From Roseovarius confluentis (GTDB lineage: Bacteria > Pseudomonadota > Alphaproteobacteria > Rhodobacterales > Rhodobacteraceae): 64,000 bases of DNA. Position 1 is the stretch's first letter. Every line of letters starts with the position of its first letter. The notes under the pieces were generated by a model. That model did not search any database and was not told the origin of the DNA. It was given only the letters and a program-made list of their open reading frames with translations. Of the stretch, positions 22,325 to 31,040 are shown one piece after another. Where the stretch lies: the NCBI RefSeq assembly GCF_002917925.1, contig NZ_PPFE01000003.1:186001-250000 (forward strand), given 5' to 3'. The position numbers and the translations under genes were made by a program.

Positions 22325-24073
22325 ATGAAGAGACTTTCCGTTCTACCCGCTGTGGAGTGGCTGCGTGCCAGCACTCGGTCTACTGTAAAGTCCGACATTC
22401 TGGCCGGGCTCACCAATGCGGCGATTGTTCTGCCGCAGGGCGTGGCCTTTGCCACGATTGCCGGGCTGCCGCCGGAATACGGACTTTATACTGCGATGGT
22501 GACCGCAGTTGTCGCGGCTCTATTCGGGTCTTCAATGGTGATGGTCTCGGGCCCGACGACCGCGATTTCCGCGCTGTTGTTCGCGACGCTGGACGGAATG
22601 GCAGAACCAGGCAGTGCGCGGTTCGTAGAACTCGCCCTGCTGCTGACCCTGCTCGTCGGAATCTTCCAAATCATGGCCGGTCTGGCGAGGCTCGGCGGGC
22701 TAGTGTCCTTCGTGTCTCATTCCGTGATCGTTGCTTTCACTGCCGCCGCTGCACTTTTGATCGGCGTGAGTCAGCTTGCGGGTGCTCTGGGCGTGTCGAT
22801 CCAGAGTGGCGGCAACGTCGTCGAGCGGCTGGTGCGCTTGGCCGAGTCGACGCACGAGATGAACATTGTGGCGTTGTTGATTTCCGGCGCGACCTTCGTG
22901 ACGGTCGCCGTTTTCCAGACTTTTCTGCCGCGCGCGCCAGGGTTCCTTATCGCGCTGTTTGTGGGTGCCGGTCTGGCTGCGACGATAGGTGCCGAGGAAA
23001 AGGGGGTCGAGATGCTGTCGGCAATCCCCGCTGCGCTGCCGAGTTTTTCGGCGCCGCATATCACTTGGGCGGACGTGGTGCTGCTGGCGCCCGGTGCCGC
23101 GGCCGTGGCGCTGGTAGGCTTGCTTGAGGCCATCTCGATAGGACGCACCTTTGCACTACGGCGGAGAGAGAGCTTCGCTCCGAACCAGGAGATCGTGGCG
23201 CAGGGACTGTCAAACACTGTTGGAAGCCTATTCCAGTGCTATGCGGGGTCGGGTTCCTTCACGCGTTCGGGTGTGAATGCGGAGGCCGGAGCGAAAACGC
23301 CGCTGTCGGCGATATCAGCGAGCCTGTTTTTGGCAGCAATCCTCGTAGCTTTCGGAGGCTACATGACGGTCATTCCGAAACCGGCGATGTCAGGTTTGAT
23401 CCTGTATGTCGCGTGGCGGTTGATAGATCGCAAGGAGGTCCGCCATATCGTAACGAAATCACGGCCCGAAGCGGTAATCCTGGTGTTGACGCTGGCTTCG
23501 GGGCTGTTCCTGGAACTGGATTATGCGATCTATGTCGGAGTCATCGCTTCGCTTTCGGTGTTTATTTACGAGAGCGCGCATCCTTCGCTTCTGGTCAGCG
23601 CGCCGGTTGAGGCGGCCAACGGGCGCAGGAAGTTTCGAAATGCGGTTTTGCTGGGGTTGCCTGAATGCCCTCAGGTCGTGACCGTCCGGCTGGACGGTCC
23701 TCTTTATTTCGGATCGGTCGAGCATGTTAAGGCTGAGTGGAAAGCCATTCGCACACAACGCCCGGAGCAGAAGCACGTCATTTTTTACTTGAAGGGGGTC
23801 GGCAAGATAGACCTAGCAGGGGCGGATTTTCTGATACACGCGATCCGTGATACCCGCGGCCAGGGCGGTACGTTCCATATAGTTGCAATGTTTCCGCCCT
23901 TATTGGAATGCCTGCGTCGCTTTCACGTTATCGAGGAGATCGGCGAGGACCATCTACATATTTCCAAGGGGGATGCCCTGTCATCGGTTATAGTAGAGAT
24001 ATCTCCGTCAATCTGTGCTGTCTGCACCAAGCGGGTGTTTTCGGAATGTGACTACCTCCCGGGCGCAGAGTGA
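22325..24073 (+). CDS. SulP family inorganic/organic anion transporter with STAS domain
   Basis: A 582-residue SLC26/SulP protein. The membrane part (~25-420) starts with the typical D-I-L-A-G-L-T-N-A-A-I-V-L-P-Q-G-V-A-F and G-L-P-P-E-Y-G-L-Y motifs. The C-terminal STAS domain (~445-560) includes V-T-V-R-L-D-G-P-L-Y-F-G and the switch-type D-L-A-G-A-D-F-L. The last ~25 residues hold three cysteines (C-A-V-C near 565 and F-S-E-C), an unusual short tail. SulP proteins carry sulfate, bicarbonate or dicarboxylates. Its position after AcnX suggests import or export of a related anion, perhaps sulfate or bicarbonate released or needed during catabolism; this is inference. Confidence 0.9.
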   Translation: MKRLSVLPAVEWLRASTRSTVKSDILAGLTNAAIVLPQGVAFATIAGLPPEYGLYTAMVTAVVAALFGSSMVMVSGPTTAISALLFATLDGMAEPGSARFVELALLLTLLVGIFQIMAGLARLGGLVSFVSHSVIVAFTAAAALLIGVSQLAGALGVSIQSGGNVVERLVRLAESTHEMNIVALLISGATFVTVAVFQTFLPRAPGFLIALFVGAGLAATIGAEEKGVEMLSAIPAALPSFSAPHITWADVVLLAPGAAAVALVGLLEAISIGRTFALRRRESFAPNQEIVAQGLSNTVGSLFQCYAGSGSFTRSGVNAEAGAKTPLSAISASLFLAAILVAFGGYMTVIPKPAMSGLILYVAWRLIDRKEVRHIVTKSRPEAVILVLTLASGLFLELDYAIYVGVIASLSVFIYESAHPSLLVSAPVEAANGRRKFRNAVLLGLPECPQVVTVRLDGPLYFGSVEHVKAEWKAIRTQRPEQKHVIFYLKGVGKIDLAGADFLIHAIRDTRGQGGTFHIVAMFPPLLECLRRFHVIEEIGEDHLHISKGDALSSVIVEISPSICAVCTKRVFSECDYLPGAE

Positions 24074-24737
24074 ACTGTCACTGGGGAGTGAAAGAACTTG
24101 GGGGGCGCATGAAGGTGAAATCTCTCCGGATCAAGCCATGCCAAGTTCACGCTGTGCTGAACCCCAAAGCTCTCCACCGTCGCCGCTAAATCACCTTCTG
24201 CCGGATCGTGCGACGCCGGAAATGCAAAAGCTATAGGCCGAACTTGGAGCGCGTCACTCGTTTCGGGAGGCCGCTCTTATTATGGCGCAACTGCCCTTTG
24301 TCGCGCGACAGTGCTGTCTTGATACCTGGAAGCTGATCGCGGAATTCTTCACGTACGTTCCAGTGCACGCAGGCCGGACGTGCCTTCATCAGTCCTGCGC
24401 GCGCGATGCCGAAGGTAGGCGGAGCGCACCAAAGGCAAGATCCGAGTCAGATCGTAAAGTTATATATAGGTATCAAGGGAGGCTGGCCGATTCGCTCTGG
24501 TATATTCTCTGAAATTACGAATTTTCGTCTATTTAAGCTACATCAAGGAGCTTTTTCGAGGGGGGGCGTGGCCGGAGTTTGTCAGTTTGCACGCACGAGT
24601 ATCGCTTTAAAAAATTGCATATAACTTAAATTCTGCACAAATTTTGCCAGGCTTTGAGTTGGAAGGTGGTCGAAACCTATAAGAGTTTTGTGGGAATCGA
24701 ATAATACTATATAGAAGAAGGAAAAGGAGACGATCGT
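24074..24737. other. 664-bp intergenic region between modules 1 and 2
   Basis: No supported gene. A 76-codon frame (24282-24512) matches nothing recognised and has no ribosome binding site. The last 250 bp are AT-rich compared with the surroundings and must contain the promoter of the second GntR gene. It may be an old junction where two catabolic modules were joined. Confidence 0.45.
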
Positions 24738-25499
24738 ATGCAGGAAGCTGAAGTGCGGGGGCGTCGCAAGGCCAAGTATAAACTGGCAAGTGAAATCCTT
24801 CTTGATCAGATCGAAAAAGGAGATCTGCGGCCGGGCGATCAGCTTCCGTCCGAAGGTCAGCTGGTGGCGCAGCTTGGATACAGTCTCGGTACTATACAGC
24901 ACGCGTTGAGGCATTTGTCGGCAATGGGTGCCGTAGTGCGCGTGCATGGGTCCGGAACCTTCGTGTCTGGCGTCCGTCCTCCGGATGAACATCTGCGTCA
25001 CTTCCGATTCAGGTCGGAAGAAAATGGCGACCTGTTGCCGGTTTTCTTCGAAACCGAGAGCATCGAGCACACAGAGGCGCAAGGCCCGTGGTCCCGTTTT
25101 CTGCAGAGCGAGTCAAAAGGATACGTCAAAATCCAGAGGCTGATAAGCGTCAACCGTGAGTTTGAAATTTTCAGTGAGCTTTACCTGCCTGCCTCGCGGT
25201 TTCCTGATCTTCTGGCGATGGAGCCGTCAGATCTCGATGGGGTCTCAGTGCGCGACTTGCTTGCCGACAAGCTGAATACGCCCACGGTGCATACTGAGCA
25301 AACGATGCTTTGCGGCACATTTCCCCCAAGGGTCACACGACGGATCAACATGCCTTTCGGTGTGACCGGTCTGACTCTGACGATCCGCAGCGAAACGTTT
25401 CGTCAGACGCCAGTTATCTGGCAGCGCGCCTTTGTTCCCCCGAGCGACCGAGAGATGGAATTTCTAGACACCGCGCCCAACCCGGCGCGGCGGAAGTAA
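24738..25499 (+). CDS. GntR family regulator (UTRA/HutC type), module 2
   Basis: A 253-residue regulator. The winged helix (~12-80) shows G-D-L-R-P-G-D-Q-L-P-S-E-G-Q-L-V-A-Q-L-G and S-L-G-T-I-Q-H-A-L-R-H-L, then a wing with V-H-G-S-G-T-F-V. The remaining ~170 residues are a UTRA effector-binding domain. An AAGGAGA sequence precedes the ATG. It reads in the same direction as TRAP module 2, 61 bp upstream of it, unlike the divergent GntR of module 1. Sequence patterns shared with that protein suggest they are paralogues that may respond to related effectors. Confidence 0.9.
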   Translation: MQEAEVRGRRKAKYKLASEILLDQIEKGDLRPGDQLPSEGQLVAQLGYSLGTIQHALRHLSAMGAVVRVHGSGTFVSGVRPPDEHLRHFRFRSEENGDLLPVFFETESIEHTEAQGPWSRFLQSESKGYVKIQRLISVNREFEIFSELYLPASRFPDLLAMEPSDLDGVSVRDLLADKLNTPTVHTEQTMLCGTFPPRVTRRINMPFGVTGLTLTIRSETFRQTPVIWQRAFVPPSDREMEFLDTAPNPARRK

Positions 25500-25560
25500 C
25501 CGCCGTGGACAAGGCGGGATTGAATAAAAGAAACGAATGTACACAACAGGGAGCTTTCCA

Positions 25561-26604
25561 ATGTACTATCCTCCTCAAGAACGCCATCCCGCAGCATTGC
25601 GCACTTTCCGCCAGATGATCCGATCTGCCGTGGCGGTGGTCGCGACGAGCCTTGCGCTGAACGGTCCGGCCATAGCTGCCGACTTCCCGGAAATGACACT
25701 TAAGTTCGGCCATCCCTACAACGAGACGCATCCTCTGGCGCAGGGCGCTCAGCGTTTTGCCGATACGGTACAAGAGCGTAGCAATGGCAACATTACCGTT
25801 CAGGTGTTCCCGAATTCGACCATCGGGTCGTCCAAGGAGTTGGTCGAGGCGATGCGCGTCAACGTGGTAGACATCGCGCTGGTGCCGACGACCAACGTCG
25901 CCAGCTTCTACCCCAAACTCGACGTGTTTTATCTGCCCTTTGTGTTCCGCGATCGCGAGCATGCCTATGCTGTGTCGGACGGCGAGGTCGGCCAATCCAT
26001 GTTCGAGGACATGAGAGAGAAGATCGGCATTCGAACCCTTGCCATGTACGAAAGCGGGTTTCGTACAATCACCACGCGCGACACCAAGGTCGAAGCACCT
26101 GAAGATATGCAGGGCATCAAGTTTCGTGTGATCAACAACCCGCTAAACGTCGCGACGTTCGATGCACTGGGCGCGAATTCAACCCCGATGCCGATATCGG
26201 AGGTTTTCACCGGCCTTCAACAGGGCACCGTGGATGGTCAGGACAATCCCGTCGGCAATGTCCGCGCTTTCGGCTTTGACAAGGTGCAGGGCAACATCAC
26301 CCTTTCGAACCACCAGTGGGCCGGGATCATGTTCCTGATCAATGACGGCAAGTTTGCGGGCTTCGACGAAGCGACGCAGGAGCTGATCGCCAGCGTCGCC
26401 AAGGAGACCGAGGCCTGGGAGCGCGAAGAGATCAATCGTGTCGAGGGCGAGTTGCTTTCAGAAATGGAAGCGGACGGTATGGTCGTGACCCGTCTGACCC
26501 AAGAGCAGTCCCAAGCCTTTCAGGACAAGATGTCGGCTGTCTGGGAAGAGTACAGCGATCGCCTGGGCCAAGACCTGATCGACGCTGTGGTGAACGCAGA
26601 GTAA
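25561..26604 (+). CDS. TRAP transporter substrate-binding protein (DctP family), module 2
   Basis: A 347-residue periplasmic binding protein. The mature part begins near D-F-P-E-M-T-L-K-F-G-H after an export signal ending A-I-A-A. DctP landmarks are K-E-L-V-E-A-M-R-V-N-V-V-D-I-A-L near 94, the substrate-binding Arg in G-I-K-F-R-V near 185 and E-V-F-T-G-L-Q-Q-G-T-V-D-G-Q-D-N-P near 212. The ATG at 25561 was chosen for an AGGGAG site 7 bases upstream; ATGs at 25537 and 25615 are alternatives, the last giving a more ordinary signal length. The ligand is probably a carboxylate; the protein is not a close copy of the module 1 binder. Confidence 0.9.
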   Translation: MYYPPQERHPAALRTFRQMIRSAVAVVATSLALNGPAIAADFPEMTLKFGHPYNETHPLAQGAQRFADTVQERSNGNITVQVFPNSTIGSSKELVEAMRVNVVDIALVPTTNVASFYPKLDVFYLPFVFRDREHAYAVSDGEVGQSMFEDMREKIGIRTLAMYESGFRTITTRDTKVEAPEDMQGIKFRVINNPLNVATFDALGANSTPMPISEVFTGLQQGTVDGQDNPVGNVRAFGFDKVQGNITLSNHQWAGIMFLINDGKFAGFDEATQELIASVAKETEAWEREEINRVEGELLSEMEADGMVVTRLTQEQSQAFQDKMSAVWEEYSDRLGQDLIDAVVNAE

Positions 26605-26643
26605 GCCGGTCCGCCGCTGGAAACACAGGAAGGATTGATTGAG

Positions 26644-27144
26644 ATGAGCGGTCTGAAAACTCTCATGGACTCGACTGAAAAACTTCTGGCGGCGGCCTGC
26701 GTCCTGGCCTTTGCGGTAATGCTGGGGCTGGGGGTGCTGACTGTGTGGTACCGGTTCGTCATTCAGGACTCGCTTTCTTTTCCTGACGAGCTGATCCGGT
26801 ATCTGTTCGTCTGGCTGGTCGCGTTGGGCACGGCCATCGGGTTGCGACGCAATATACACGCGGCCATCGGGGTGTTTGTGCAGCGCCTTCCGGCGCCCTT
26901 GATGCGCGGTGCACTTGTGTTCTCGTCGCTATGTGTGATCGGTTTCCTTGCGGTTGTTTTTTACACCGGCTGGCATGCGGCAGAGAGCGCCGCGAGCCAG
27001 ATATCACCGGCGATGCAGATCCCGCTGATCTGGCTTTTCGCCGCGGCCCCGGCAGGAGCGGCCTTCGGCATCCTGTTCACGCTCGAACAGCTTGTAAAAC
27101 AGGCAACCCTGCCCTTGGCCGACCTGTCGGCCGACGATCACTGA
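26644..27144 (+). CDS. TRAP transporter small permease (DctQ family), module 2
   Basis: A 166-residue four-TM protein. The DctQ motif follows the first membrane helix: W-Y-R-F-V and then F-P-D-E-L-I-R-Y-L-F-V-W-L-V, with a basic R-R-N-I-H-A-A-I loop after the second helix. An AGGAAGGA sequence lies upstream of the ATG at 26644; a TTG three codons earlier is open too. It is 39 bp after the binding-protein stop and 37 bp before dctM. Confidence 0.9.
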   Translation: MSGLKTLMDSTEKLLAAACVLAFAVMLGLGVLTVWYRFVIQDSLSFPDELIRYLFVWLVALGTAIGLRRNIHAAIGVFVQRLPAPLMRGALVFSSLCVIGFLAVVFYTGWHAAESAASQISPAMQIPLIWLFAAAPAGAAFGILFTLEQLVKQATLPLADLSADDH

Positions 27145-27181
27145 CGCCGTCCCGCGGACGATCCAGGTAAAGGACCAGATC

Positions 27182-28456
27182 ATGATTATCGCATCCATAT
27201 TCGTAACGCTGGTCGTGTTGATGGTGCTGCGGGTGCCGATCGCGGTGGCACTCGGTCTGGCGACCGTGGCGGGCCTTCTGGTCAGCGGCATCAACCTAGA
27301 GATCGTCGCGCTCAAGATCGTGGGATCGAACGACTCTTTCCCCTTGCTGGCGATTCCCTTCTTCATCCTTGCCGGCGAGGTCATGTCCACCGGGGGCATG
27401 TCGCGGAGGCTGGTGAATTTTGCGCAGTCGCTGGTCGGTCACATGAGCGGCGGGCTGGGCGCGGTAGCGATCTTGGCATCGAGCTTCTTTGCTGCGCTGT
27501 CGGGCTCGAACGCGGCTACGGTCGCGGCCATCGGGGGCGTAATGAACGACCCGATGACGGAGAAAGGCTATCGCCCTGCCTTCATCGCGGCAACGATTGC
27601 CGCAGCGGGCGTGACGGGGATGATTATTCCACCGTCGATCCTGCTGATCCTTTACGGTGTGGTCACGGGCGTATCGATTTCCGACCTGTTCCTGGCCGGA
27701 TTCCTGCCGGGGGTGCTGATCTGTATCAGCATGCTGATCCTGAACTACCTGATGACCAAGCGCGAACCGCAGATCGAGAAGGTTCCTTTCGAGGGCGGCG
27801 GGGCAGTGCTGGCGTCGTTCAAATCCGCCTTCTGGCCATTGATGATGCCGGTCATCATCCTGACCGGGATCTACGGCGGCGTTTTTACCCCGACCGAAGC
27901 CGCCATCGTGGCAGTGGCCTATGGGCTTGTCGTTGGCCTGGCCTTTCGCGAGCTGAAGGTGAAGGCGCTTTACAACGCGTTCTTCAAGGCGGTGCTGTCG
28001 TCGTCGGTCGTGATGTTCATCATGAACAGCGCGCATGTCTTTGCATGGTTGCTGACCATTAACCAGATCCCGCAGGGGATATCGCAGTACCTTGCGGAGA
28101 CCGCGAGCACACAAGTCATCTATATCCTGTTCGTCAATATCTTCCTGCTGGTGGTGGGTTGCATGATGAACGCCGCCGCGGCGATCGTGATATTTACCTC
28201 AATTCTTTACCCGGCTGCGATGACCTTCGGGATCGATCCGCTGGTGTTCGGCATCATCATGGTGGTGAACCTGTCCATCGGGACCGTCACGCCGCCGTTG
28301 GGTGTCGACCTTTTCATAGCCTCGGCGATAACCGACGTGAAGATCGAGGATATCGTCCGCAATGTCTGGCCATTCATTTTGGTGCTGACCTTCGACTTGA
28401 TGTTGATCAGCTATTACCCCCCCCTCTCGACCTTCCTTGTCGAGACCTTCGGCTAG
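27182..28456 (+). CDS. TRAP transporter large permease (DctM family), module 2
   Basis: A 424-residue DctM permease with ~12 hydrophobic segments. Hallmarks are F-F-A-A-L-S-G-S-N-A-A-T-V-A-A-I-G (~101-117), G-V-T-G-M-I-I-P-P-S-I-L-L-I-L-Y-G (~142-158), and the second-half motif G-T-V-T-P-P-L-G-V-D-L-F near 370. It imports the ligand of the module 2 binder by sodium symport. The DUF3604 gene follows after 48 bp on the same strand and is probably in the same operon. Confidence 0.93.
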   Translation: MIIASIFVTLVVLMVLRVPIAVALGLATVAGLLVSGINLEIVALKIVGSNDSFPLLAIPFFILAGEVMSTGGMSRRLVNFAQSLVGHMSGGLGAVAILASSFFAALSGSNAATVAAIGGVMNDPMTEKGYRPAFIAATIAAAGVTGMIIPPSILLILYGVVTGVSISDLFLAGFLPGVLICISMLILNYLMTKREPQIEKVPFEGGGAVLASFKSAFWPLMMPVIILTGIYGGVFTPTEAAIVAVAYGLVVGLAFRELKVKALYNAFFKAVLSSSVVMFIMNSAHVFAWLLTINQIPQGISQYLAETASTQVIYILFVNIFLLVVGCMMNAAAAIVIFTSILYPAAMTFGIDPLVFGIIMVVNLSIGTVTPPLGVDLFIASAITDVKIEDIVRNVWPFILVLTFDLMLISYYPPLSTFLVETFG

Positions 28457-28504
28457 ATCGACGCCTCCCAAGCTCAACAGAACAAAAAGCAAAGGACGTA
28501 ATCC

Positions 28505-30814
28505 ATGTCTGCGACTGACTCTGCCACACCCTGGACCGACATGAACAGCGGGGTCGTGCGCGACGCGATTCCCCTCGATCAGCTCGGCGCCGCGTCAATC
28601 ACACCTGACGGAGATTTCGAAGCAGGCTCCTACGCGTCCTTTACCCTGACTTACACGGCCGGGCTCTACGGTATCGACGACTCCGGCAGTCTGCGAATCT
28701 GTTTCCGGTTTGCATCGGACCAGAGCAATCCGCAGTTCGACGACCCGAAGGGGGCGAACTACACTGTGGTCGAGGCGTCGAATGGCGCTGTGCTGCAGGT
28801 CAGATGGGACCCCAAGGCCAATGTGCGTCCGTGGGACCGCACGCTCTGGATCAAGGTGGTCAAGGGGTACCTGACCGAAGGCGAAACCATTACCGTGCGG
28901 TTTGGTGTGACCGATCACGGTGGCCCGGGGATGCGGTTGCAGACATTCTGCGAGGACACGTTCGAGTTTCGCGTGTTGGCCGACCCGATCGCGACGTTCA
29001 ATTTCCAGCCTCTACCGGTGCAGCCGATGATCGCGATCGTGCCCGGTGCGCCGGAACGGTATGTCGCCGTGCTTCCGACCCGGCGGCGCGTGGGGCAGGC
29101 ATTTGCGTTGAAAATGAAGGGCGAGGATGCATGGGGCAACCCGTCCGACAAGTGCGATACGACGCTGACCATCGAGGCGGACGGCCAGATAGAAGGCCTG
29201 CCCGAAACGGTCAAAATGGCACGTGGCCAGCGGGCGACAGTGATCGACGGGCTGTCGGTAACAAATCCGGGCCGTGTTTCGGTCCGCCTGAAGGACGCGG
29301 AAGGCTCGGTGGTGGCCGAGACGAACCCCCTGCTGATCGAGGACACCGACCTGATCCATTTCTGGGGCGACATGCACGGCCAATCCGAGGAAACCATCGG
29401 CACGGGTTCGGCCGACCAGTATTTCAGCTTTGCCCGCGACTTGGCCTTTGTCGATGCCTGCGGGCATCAGGGCAACGACTTCCAGATCACGGATGCGTTC
29501 TGGTCTGAGCTTAATCGCCTAACCGCTACCTATGATCAGCCCGGCACCTACGTGGCGCTGCCGGGATACGAGTGGTCGGGGAACACGTCGCTCGGAGGGG
29601 ACCGCAACGTCTATTTTCCGACTGACAACCGGACGATCCGACGCTCGTCCCACGCCCTGATCGAGGGCGGCGACGTAAACGGTTCGGACGCACTTACCTG
29701 CGAAGCACTGTTCGCGGACCTTGCCGACGCCGGTGAGTGGGACGTGGTGATGTATGCCCATTGTGGCGGCCGTTACGCGGACATCTCTGTTGCGCATGAC
29801 GGGCGTTTCGAGCGGTCGGTCGAGGTGCATTCGTCGTGGGGTACGTTCGAGTGGATTCTGCATGACGCCTTCCGGCTGGGATATCGCGTGGGGGTCGTCA
29901 CCAATTCTGACGGACACAAAGGAAGGCCGGGCGCCTCTTATCCCGGTGCCGGCAAGTTTGGAGCGATTGGCGGGTTGTCCTGTTTTCTGATGGACAAACT
30001 GGACCGCGAGACTTTGTTGGACTGCCAGCGCAAGCGTCATCACTACGGAACGACAGGTGGCGCAAACGGGCGAATGATTGTGGATCTTGAAGGCCGATTC
30101 ACGGAAAATGGTCTGCTCTATCACGATGATCCATCGCTGTTTGAGAATGCTGAAGGGACCGTAGCGGATCGCGCGATGATGGGTGATATCGTGCACCTGC
30201 CTTCGGGCGAGATGGAACTGTTCGTTTCAATCGAAACAACGGCGCCAATTGAACGGGTCGACATCTTCAACGGTCTGGAACTCGCTGAGACGGTCCGGCC
30301 TTATGGCAAAGACGACCTAGGCCGTCGTATCCGGGTTCATTGGGAAGGGGCAGAGTATCGCGGGCGTTTCCGCGAGGTTATCTGGGATGGTTCAGCCGAT
30401 GTCTCCGGCAACGCGGTCACCGATGCAACGCCACTAAATTTCCTGAACCGGGACAAGTCATTGGGAGTCGATGGAAATAGCTTGTCCTGGAAGGCTCTGA
30501 CCACGGGGAACTACGGCGGATTTGACATATCGCTCGCCGACGAGGATTCGGGCAGCCTGAAGTTGCAGACGCCGCTGGTGTCCTTCGAACAGAAGATTGC
30601 CGAGATCGGATTGGAAGACACGATATATGACGTATCGGGCGAACTTCCGCGCTTCGTGAAAGTGTTCCGCCTGCCGGATGAAAGTTCCCACCGCGCGCTG
30701 AGCTTCGCCCGCAAGATCATGCTGAAAGACGATGGGGACAATCCAATCTATATCCGTCTCACGCAGGAAGACGGCACCCGTGCCTGGACCAGTCCAATCT
30801 ATGTTTACAGGTAG
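28505..30814 (+). CDS. DUF3604 protein (PHP-like metallohydrolase)
   Basis: A 769-residue DUF3604 protein. An N-terminal beta-rich part (~1-280, Ig-like, with the family opening G-S-L-R-I-C-F-R-F-A-S-D) precedes a PHP-like metal site: H-F-W-G-D-M-H-G-Q-S near 282-291, F-V-D-A-C-G-H-Q-G-N-D-F near 316, A-L-P-G-Y-E-W-S-G-N near 349, M-Y-A-H-C-G-G-R near 418 and N-S-D-G-H-K-G-R-P near 469. The His and Asp pattern implies two or three bound metals and a hydrolase. No signal peptide is visible, so it is probably cytoplasmic. The substrate is unknown; linkage to a TRAP importer suggests it acts on the imported molecule, for example as a lactonase or esterase (inference). Confidence 0.85.
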   Translation: MSATDSATPWTDMNSGVVRDAIPLDQLGAASITPDGDFEAGSYASFTLTYTAGLYGIDDSGSLRICFRFASDQSNPQFDDPKGANYTVVEASNGAVLQVRWDPKANVRPWDRTLWIKVVKGYLTEGETITVRFGVTDHGGPGMRLQTFCEDTFEFRVLADPIATFNFQPLPVQPMIAIVPGAPERYVAVLPTRRRVGQAFALKMKGEDAWGNPSDKCDTTLTIEADGQIEGLPETVKMARGQRATVIDGLSVTNPGRVSVRLKDAEGSVVAETNPLLIEDTDLIHFWGDMHGQSEETIGTGSADQYFSFARDLAFVDACGHQGNDFQITDAFWSELNRLTATYDQPGTYVALPGYEWSGNTSLGGDRNVYFPTDNRTIRRSSHALIEGGDVNGSDALTCEALFADLADAGEWDVVMYAHCGGRYADISVAHDGRFERSVEVHSSWGTFEWILHDAFRLGYRVGVVTNSDGHKGRPGASYPGAGKFGAIGGLSCFLMDKLDRETLLDCQRKRHHYGTTGGANGRMIVDLEGRFTENGLLYHDDPSLFENAEGTVADRAMMGDIVHLPSGEMELFVSIETTAPIERVDIFNGLELAETVRPYGKDDLGRRIRVHWEGAEYRGRFREVIWDGSADVSGNAVTDATPLNFLNRDKSLGVDGNSLSWKALTTGNYGGFDISLADEDSGSLKLQTPLVSFEQKIAEIGLEDTIYDVSGELPRFVKVFRLPDESSHRALSFARKIMLKDDGDNPIYIRLTQEDGTRAWTSPIYVYR

Positions 30815-31040
30815 TTGGCGGATTGCAGGTGAGATCGATGCCACAAGGCGCAGCAGACCGGAAGCAAGAAATCAGCCAAGTTTGGCGGCGGAAAATCTTG
30901 TCCAGCGTTCTCATCCCGCCTGCGAAGATCTGTGCATGGACATCGCATACCAAAAGTAAACGCAAACAGCCTGAAAGGTGCGGAGACTACAACGCAAAGC
31001 TTATTGTTTTGGCCAATGGCAAACTCCACGGGGCGCAATC
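30815..31040. other. Intergenic region between DUF3604 and MmgE/PrpD genes
   Basis: No supported gene in these 226 bases; small frames present in several phases lack a ribosome binding site. The gap is long enough for a separate promoter for the MmgE/PrpD gene. No hairpin with a T-run was recognised. Confidence 0.4.
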
